From Sorangium aterium (lineage in GTDB: Bacteria; Myxococcota_A; Polyangia; Polyangiales; Polyangiaceae), in contig NZ_JAQNDK010000004.1 in the NCBI RefSeq assembly GCF_028368935.1, forward strand, positions 806,001 through 870,000: a stretch of 64,000 nucleotides of DNA, written 5' to 3'. The notes below the pieces were generated by a model, which worked only from the letters and a program-made list of their open reading frames with translations, searched no databases and was not told the origin of the DNA. Shown here one piece after another: positions 58,806 through 64,000 of this stretch. The translations under genes and the position numbers were made by a program. Each line of letters starts with the position of its first letter. Within the stretch, counting starts at the first letter, position 1.

Positions 58806-60251
58806 TTAGCGACGCTCGTCGTACGAGAACGCCGGCTCAGGCTTCGGGGTAAGAAGGTTTTTGGCCGGAGGCTTTGCCCGCAGGGAGGGCTTCGTCGCCT
58901 TCGGCGTGTCCGTCGCCGCCGGCGAAGGCGAGGTGGGCTCCGCCTGCGCTTTCGCGCTCGCGTCGGGAGGGGCGGGCGCGGAGGGGGGCGCTCGGGGTTC
59001 GACGGGCGCGGACGGGGCCGCATTAGGCGCCTCGAAGGAGGCCGCCGCCCGGCCTGTCGGTGCCGGGGATCGCGCCCCCTCCTGTCCCCCCCAGGCGATC
59101 ACCGCCAGCGCAGCGCCCGCGACGAACGCACCGCCGAGGAGAAGGGGAGCCCAATAGCGGGGCTTCGACAGCAGCACTCCGAAGGACGATAGGGCTCCAT
59201 GGGGCCAGGACGCGGTGGGCGCCGTGTCCGCCATGGCGTCCGGCGGGCGCGGCGCGATCGACCCTGCTGCCCCGGCGCTGGCCGGCGGCGAGGAGGCCGC
59301 CGCGCGGCGCGGCTCCGGCGCGCCTCTGGCTCCCGGCGAAGACGACCGCGACAGGTTGAGCACCCGCCAAACCCGCTCCGGATAGCCCCGCGCTCGCGCG
59401 GGCGCGTGAGGCGCGAGGGCGCCGGCGAACGCCGCCACGTCATTCCAGCGCTGCTCTCGATCGTGCATCATGCATCGCCGGATCACCGCGTCGATCTCCG
59501 GGGGCACGTCGCTCCGGCGCTCGTGGAGCGGCGTCGGCTTCGCCGCGAGCATGCGCCCATAGAACTCCGCCAAGGTCTCCGCGTGAAACGGCGTCTGCCC
59601 GGCGATGAGCTCATACAAGAGGACGCCGAGCGCCCAGAGGTCGCTGCGCGCGTCGACGTCCTTCGGCGAGCTCATCTGCTCGGGCGACATGTAGTAGGGG
59701 GTGCCAAGCTGCTGGTCGTCGTCCGTGAGGGCGAGCTCCGCGCCGCTGATCTTCGAGATCCCGAAGTCGAGGACCTTGATGCACGGCGCGCCGCTGACGT
59801 CCTGCGTGACGAAGAGATTCGCCGGCTTCAGGTCGCGGTGCACAATGCCGGCGGCGTGCGCCTCGCCGACGGCTTCACACGTCTGGAGAACGTACTCCAC
59901 GGCGTCGTCGAGCGAGAGACACCCACTCTCCTTGAGCAACGCGGCGAGATCGCGCCCTTCGAGGAATTCCATGACGATGTACGGCGCGCCGCCTTCGAGG
60001 GTGCCGACGTCGAACGCGCGGGCGACGTGCTGGCTGCGCAGCCGTACCGCCGCGCGCGCCTCGCGCAAGAAGCGCTCGCGCGCGTCGGCGGAGACGTGGT
60101 GGGCCGAGCGCATGAACTTGACGGCGACGCGCTGGCCGAGCTCGACGTGGACCGCCGCGACGACGACCCCCACGGCCCCCGCGCCGAGCAGACGCTCGAC
60201 GCGGTACTTGCCCGCCACGACGTCGCCGGGCCGGACCGGGGCGTTGATCAT
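58806..60251 (-). CDS. PknB-type Ser/Thr protein kinase with single TM
   Basis: 481 residues. All kinase motifs are present: glycine loop GAGAVG (~23-28), Lys45 in RVAVKFM, catalytic Asp140 in VHRDLKPAN, DFGISK, SPEQMSS and the ALGVLLYELIAGQTPF region. The C-terminal third is Pro/Ala-rich around one TM helix (WAPLLLGGAFVAGAALAVIA, ~370-390), leaving a short outside tail rich in Ala/Pro. Expected to phosphorylate Ser/Thr in the cytoplasm. First gene of a three-gene operon with a PEGA-like protein and a lipoprotein. Confidence 0.94.
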   Translation of the reverse strand: MINAPVRPGDVVAGKYRVERLLGAGAVGVVVAAVHVELGQRVAVKFMRSAHHVSADARERFLREARAAVRLRSQHVARAFDVGTLEGGAPYIVMEFLEGRDLAALLKESGCLSLDDAVEYVLQTCEAVGEAHAAGIVHRDLKPANLFVTQDVSGAPCIKVLDFGISKISGAELALTDDDQQLGTPYYMSPEQMSSPKDVDARSDLWALGVLLYELIAGQTPFHAETLAEFYGRMLAAKPTPLHERRSDVPPEIDAVIRRCMMHDREQRWNDVAAFAGALAPHAPARARGYPERVWRVLNLSRSSSPGARGAPEPRRAAASSPPASAGAAGSIAPRPPDAMADTAPTASWPHGALSSFGVLLSKPRYWAPLLLGGAFVAGAALAVIAWGGQEGARSPAPTGRAAASFEAPNAAPSAPVEPRAPPSAPAPPDASAKAQAEPTSPSPAATDTPKATKPSLRAKPPAKNLLTPKPEPAFSYDERR

Positions 60252-60425
60252 GGCATGCCATGTGGTCTCAGCGGCTCCGGGAGGTCAAGCGTCGCTTTGA
60301 TGGGCTCGCACGCGTGCCGCCGCCCTATCATGAATGCTCGCTGGCGACCCCCGGCGGGCCCAGCGCGCCGCGGCGCGCTCGCTCCCGGGCCCTTCCCGTC
60401 AACCGAGCTGCGGCGTGGCTCCGCG

Positions 60426-61559
60426 TCAGCGAGGCGAAGATCGCAGGATGAGAAGGCGGCCGTCTTCCTTCCCACCTGCGCCAGCGTCGTCGAACTCGGT
60501 GAGGAGCAGCGTCTCTCCATGGCGCCAGGCGTCGTGCGGCGACCGCACCCCATCGGGGGGAGAGAGGATCGCGCGGATGGTCAGGTTCTCCGGGTCGAGC
60601 AGCCACGTGCGGCCCGATTCACCCACGGCGATGACGTCGTCGCCCATCTGCCGCAGCACAGAGACGGTCTCGCCCAGCGCGACCTCGCTCGTGGCTCTGC
60701 CGCTCATCGGATCCAGGCGGGCGACGCCGGAGCGCACGTCCGTGAAGATCGCGCCCGGGCCGGCGGCGATGCGTCGGTGGAGGTCGCCGATGTGGAGCTC
60801 GTCGCGCGGCTCCAGCGAGGTCTGGTCGACGACGCTCACCTTGCCATTGCCGTGCGCCACCCAGATCCGGCCGTGCCCGACGGCGAGCGCGAACGCGTCC
60901 CGGCCGAGCGCTGGCGAGCGGCGTTGACCTCCCGTGGCCGGATCGATCCGCACGACCGAGGAGTTTGCGGAGCTCCCCTTGCTCCAGAGCAGCACCCAGA
61001 GCGCGCCGTCCGCAACCACCATGTCCTGGGGGGAATCGGGCAAGCGCGCCAGCGCGCGGGCGCGCGCCGTCTGCCCGTCGATGGCCCAGATCGCCCGATC
61101 GGTGTGCGCCAGCGTGTAGATCGCCCCCTCGGGTGAGGCGACGACCTGCACCGGGAGCCGGCCGACCGCCACGCGCGACACCACCTCTCCGCGCTTCAGG
61201 TCGACGCGCGCGACGCGCCGGTTGCCGCTCTCGGCGACCCACGCCGTGTCGCCGACCACGGCGATCCCTTCAGGCCACTTGCCGATGGTGATCGCTTTAT
61301 CGATCGTGAGCTGCGCGGCGGCGTGCGCCGCTGCGCGCGGCGGCTCCTCCGGGGCGGCGGCGGACGCGCCCGGCGCCGCGGTGGGCGCCTGCGCGATCGC
61401 CGGGGCCGCCGGCGGCTGGGCCTCCTGGGATGCAGCAGACGGGGGCGGAGGCGCTGTCGCGGGCGGCGCGCCCGAGCAGCCTACCAGCGTCACGACGGTG
61501 ATCGCGAGGGCCCCCGGCCATCGGTGCAATGGGCGGTGAGCCGCGCGTGTACGATCCAT
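60426..61559 (-). CDS. YVTN/NHL-type beta-propeller lipoprotein
   Basis: 377 residues from ATG 61559 (GGAGAG upstream); an earlier in-frame start at 61631 adds a non-signal stretch. Lipobox VTLVGC followed by a Pro/Ala linker of ~70 residues. The propeller part has regular blades: WPEGIAVVGDTAWVAESGNR, GRLPVQVVASPEGAIYTLAH, PQDMVVADGALWVLLWSKGS and HGRIWVAHGNGKVSVVDQTS. These are surface-binding or scaffold folds; no enzyme motif seen. Confidence 0.82.
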   Translation of the reverse strand: MDRTRAAHRPLHRWPGALAITVVTLVGCSGAPPATAPPPPSAASQEAQPPAAPAIAQAPTAAPGASAAAPEEPPRAAAHAAAQLTIDKAITIGKWPEGIAVVGDTAWVAESGNRRVARVDLKRGEVVSRVAVGRLPVQVVASPEGAIYTLAHTDRAIWAIDGQTARARALARLPDSPQDMVVADGALWVLLWSKGSSANSSVVRIDPATGGQRRSPALGRDAFALAVGHGRIWVAHGNGKVSVVDQTSLEPRDELHIGDLHRRIAAGPGAIFTDVRSGVARLDPMSGRATSEVALGETVSVLRQMGDDVIAVGESGRTWLLDPENLTIRAILSPPDGVRSPHDAWRHGETLLLTEFDDAGAGGKEDGRLLILRSSPR

Positions 61560-61716
61560 GGGTTGACGCTCTCCTTTTCTTTGCGTCGACAATCGGGCGT
61601 CAGTCCATGCCAGAACTCTCGCCTGTGTCAAAGGTGTTTCCTATCGAGCGGCGCGCGCAGCAAGGAGGGGCCGCTCTGGCAGCTTCCATCCTGTGGAACG
61701 CCGCGCCGGACGCGGT

Positions 61717-62550
61717 TCATTCCGTCGTGAACTCGCCGCAGCGGCCGCTCCCGCGGCAGACGCCGCTCGCGCAGCTCTCGTCTCGATGACACCGCCGGCC
61801 GGGCGCCAGCTTGCAAGCGCCCATGCCGTCACAGACCTCGTGATCCAGCACGCAGTCCGGCTCGTCCTCGACTCCGGGGCCGAGGGGCGAGCACGTGCCG
61901 ACCGACCGCTCGACGTTGCAGGCCATGCAGGTCTCGTCGCAGGCCGTGTCGCAGCAGACGCCGTCGACGCATTTCCTGCTCGCGCAGTCCCCCGGACCGG
62001 CGCACGCCCGACCGTTCGCGCCCTTGCATGCGCCCGCTGCATCGCAGACGAGGCCCTGGCCGCACGGCGAACCTGCAGCCACGACGTGCGTGGCGACCCC
62101 GCGTCGACACGCGTCGCTCGTGCATGGGTCGCCGTCGTCCTCGGCGTCAGCGTCGTCTGGCGCAGGATACGGCTGGCCCGCAGCGCAGGTGAGGATCTGG
62201 CAGTCGCCCGCGATCTGCCCGGACGGCAGCGCCGGTACGCCGTCGAGCGGGACGTTGACGCATGCGCCTCCGGTGCACGCGTCCGCGGTGCATGGATTGC
62301 CATCGTCGCAGTCGGCCGCCTGCGTCTCGGCCGCGCACGCAGGGGCCTCTCCGTCCCAGCCAGCGCCGGGGTCACCCGCCCCGACCCCCTGATCCCCGTC
62401 GCCGCCGGCGCTCACGGCGCCCGAGCCCTGGAAGCTGCGGGCCTTGGGCGAACAGCCCGCCAGCGCGACGACGAGGCACAGCGGCACCGAGGTCGCCTGC
62501 ACGCGGCTCGTGCGGCGGAGCGGAAATGCTGAGATGTGAAATGTCCACAT
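61717..62550 (-). CDS. Cysteine-rich EGF-like lipoprotein
   Basis: 277 residues from ATG 62550 (62580 is an alternative start). Lipobox VALAGC, then a Gly/Asp-rich linker. The body has more than 25 Cys in CDDGNPCTADACTGGACVNV- and CVDGVCCDTACDETCMACNV-type blocks, the Dickkopf/MYXO-CTERM-type repeats common in myxobacterial surface proteins. No sorting tail (MYXO-CTERM) is visible before the stop. Likely anchored outside by its lipid. Confidence 0.78.
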   Translation of the reverse strand: MWTFHISAFPLRRTSRVQATSVPLCLVVALAGCSPKARSFQGSGAVSAGGDGDQGVGAGDPGAGWDGEAPACAAETQAADCDDGNPCTADACTGGACVNVPLDGVPALPSGQIAGDCQILTCAAGQPYPAPDDADAEDDGDPCTSDACRRGVATHVVAAGSPCGQGLVCDAAGACKGANGRACAGPGDCASRKCVDGVCCDTACDETCMACNVERSVGTCSPLGPGVEDEPDCVLDHEVCDGMGACKLAPGRRCHRDESCASGVCRGSGRCGEFTTE

Positions 62551-62813
62551 GCGCCGAACTCTACTGTCGGTCCAGCTCACCCGCTAATCAGACTTCATCT
62601 TTCGAGCGGTCATGGACGAACGGCGCGCTCGGTTTGCTGGCGGCGGATACCCTAGGTGGACTCACGCTCCGTTCGAGGCGAGACACCGCCGTCCGGCGCA
62701 CCACCCCACCGCATCTGCCCGCCGTACACCCGCGCTCCGCGCGCTGCGCGCGCAACACCGCTTCTCCTGATCTTCTCTCCGACGTACGAGAACGGAGAGC
62801 TTGGTTAAGGCCC

Positions 62814-63620
62814 TCAGGCCAGGCGCGGCGCCTCGCCGATCACGCCGCCGCGCCGCGCCGCGAGCGCCTCGAGGAACGCGATCCACGCCTTGGGCCCATC
62901 GAGCGTCAGGTCGGGCTCGACCGCGGTGTCGGGCCGCTCGGACGAGGCGATGTAGACGCCCACGCCGCCGATCGCCCGGGCATGGGCGATCGCCGGCTCG
63001 TCCGTCGTGTCGTCGCCCGCATAGACCACCAGCGTCCCCGGCGGCAGCCGCGCCAGCAGGAACGCGAGGGCGCGGCCCTTGTCATGCGCGGCGTCCCGGG
63101 CCTCGTGGATGCTGCGCCCCCTCATGACCACGAACCCCCGCCGCGCCGCCGCGTCCTCCCACGCCCCGAGCGCGTCGAACGCCGCCGGCCGAGCCTCCGC
63201 CGGGACGAGCCGCCAGTGGAGCGCGATCGAGCAGCGCTTGCGCTCGATCCCGAGCGCAGGGACCCGCCGCACCGCCTCCTCCGCCTCGCGCTCCAGGGCG
63301 TCGAGCGCCTCGGTCGGGGCGTCCGCCAGGTACACGAGCTCCCCGCCCGGCGCCGCGATCTCCGTCCCGTGCTCGCCCACGCGCCACACCGCGCCACACC
63401 GCGCCGTGCGCGCCGCGACGTCGTGGATCGTCCTCCCCGTGACGATCGCCACGGTCGTGCCAGGCGCCCGCGAGAGCGCCCCCAGCGCCCCGAGGGCGCC
63501 CGGCGCCGCCACCGCCCCGCCCGAGACCGCGGTGATCTCGGAGATTGTCCCGTCGAAGTCCGTCGCGAGCAGCAATGACGGCGCGGCCGCCGCACGCTCG
63601 ACCCATTGAAGAACGTCCAT
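62814..63620 (-). CDS. otsB: Trehalose-phosphatase (OtsB-like)
   Basis: 268 residues, normal length. HAD motif I is LLLATDFDGTISEIT (nucleophile and general-acid Asp), motif II IVTGRTIHDVAART, the cap contains the CSIALHWR segment, and motif III/IV appear as KGRALAFLL and VVYAGDDTTDEPAIAHA. All catalytic residues seem intact, so it should dephosphorylate trehalose-6-phosphate. No trehalose-phosphate synthase (otsA) is in the window. Confidence 0.9.
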   Translation of the reverse strand: MDVLQWVERAAAAPSLLLATDFDGTISEITAVSGGAVAAPGALGALGALSRAPGTTVAIVTGRTIHDVAARTARCGAVWRVGEHGTEIAAPGGELVYLADAPTEALDALEREAEEAVRRVPALGIERKRCSIALHWRLVPAEARPAAFDALGAWEDAAARRGFVVMRGRSIHEARDAAHDKGRALAFLLARLPPGTLVVYAGDDTTDEPAIAHARAIGGVGVYIASSERPDTAVEPDLTLDGPKAWIAFLEALAARRGGVIGEAPRLA

Positions 63621-63747
63621 GCTGCACCAGATCTACCACTGGGCAGGCCAAGAGCACGCTGTCAAAGCCGGCGCGACCGGGAGCGACCCTGTGGCCGGCT
63701 CTGCTGCTCCAAGGCGGACAGGTCGCCGCCGCGCGCGGAGACGCGCG

Positions 63748-64000
63748 TCAGAACCGGATGATCACCTCGTGGACGCGGCGCCCCTCGGTCTTGCCCTCGG
63801 TGGCCTCGGCGGGCGCGGCGTCGCCCGCGGGCGCCCCCTCCGCGGCGGCCGCCGGCTCGTCCTTCTTGCACTCGTACTTCACGCGCCACTCGGTCTTCTG
63901 CACCGTGTGCGTGCTCTCCTGCTTCCGCTTCTTCGGCCCGAAGAAATCCTTCTCGCGGCGCTCGCTGGCCTCGGACACGGTGTCTTCCCCGACCACGGTC
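63748..64000 (-). CDS. C-terminal part of a charged hypothetical protein, cut by window end
   Basis: About 83 codons ending at 63748; the true start probably lies beyond the window, although a GTG at 63996 is possible. It reads DTVSEASERREKDFFGPKKR, then KTEWRVKYECKKDE, an Ala/Glu/Gly-rich low-complexity stretch, and RRVHEVIIRF at the end. The strong charge and the C-terminal strand-like end are the only features. No family is recognised. Confidence 0.55.
   Translation of the reverse strand, partial: TVVGEDTVSEASERREKDFFGPKKRKQESTHTVQKTEWRVKYECKKDEPAAAAEGAPAGDAAPAEATEGKTEGRRVHEVIIRF

Overview
The window is very GC-rich DNA with GTG and ATG starts, many lipobox-bearing lipoproteins with Gly/Ser/Ala-rich linkers, kelch and PQQ-like propellers, a PEGA-type protein beside a Ser/Thr kinase, and several sensor proteins. 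This combination points to a large-genome myxobacterium of the Sorangium/Polyangium type. That assignment is an inference from style; no rRNA or other marker gene is present.

Layout. 1-4.6 kb: tail of a possible DNA polymerase IV, a metallo-beta-lactamase-fold lipoprotein, a zinc-ribbon/propeller protein, an MFS transporter and a small membrane protein. 4.8-15.6 kb: an accessory, duplication-rich region. It has three paralogous glycine-rich lipoproteins, each with the same ~140-bp leader, a 14-motif kelch lipoprotein, a reductase gene, and a scar that combines a broken GxxExxY nuclease gene, an ISL3-type transposase remnant and a truncated second copy of the reductase. 15.6-25.3 kb: a HipA-like kinase/DUF3037 pair and mostly ordinary genes (DUF808, YlqF GTPase, DsbA-like, DUF2167, rhomboid, EEP nuclease, two GNAT enzymes). 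25.6-29.5 kb: a sensor kinase coupled to a DUF4185-like lipoprotein, then a cysteine-rich lipoprotein.

29.6-35.1 kb holds the main discovery candidate. On the minus strand two near-identical 39-residue peptides ending in HCHCCGYVNDE (too short for ordinary gene callers) are followed by a strong hairpin, a DUF692/MNIO oxidase, an unrecognised helical partner protein and a translationally coupled vanillyl-alcohol-oxidase-type flavoprotein. This looks like a RiPP pathway modifying Cys residues. Downstream is a separate acetyltransferase-TetR operon with a clear double operator.

35.6-42.8 kb: a tightly overlapping minus-strand operon (RDD, SpoIIM, membrane protein, DUF4129/DUF4350, MoxR ATPase, DUF58), headed by an internally deleted RDD remnant. 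43-44.7 kb: a lipoprotein and a PPK2 kinase. 45-51 kb: a five-gene plus-strand operon joining a CheA-like kinase, a response regulator, a YfiR-like protein, a TonB-dependent receptor and a small lipoprotein. 51.5-55.5 kb: two PAS-PAS-STAS (RsbR-like) proteins flank a sugar-binding lipoprotein; their 3' halves are almost identical in DNA. 55.6-64 kb: an ArsR/SRPBCC pair with a readable promoter-operator, a Ser/Thr kinase-PEGA-lipoprotein operon, a propeller lipoprotein, a Cys-rich lipoprotein, trehalose-phosphatase, and a gene cut by the window end.

A second theme runs through the whole window: five dispersed copies of a palindromic element built on AACCGCCAAGACGCC. One copy is a half-site directly in front of the broken GxxExxY gene, which suggests a nuclease-linked repeat family. 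No tRNA, rRNA, CRISPR array or replication origin was seen.
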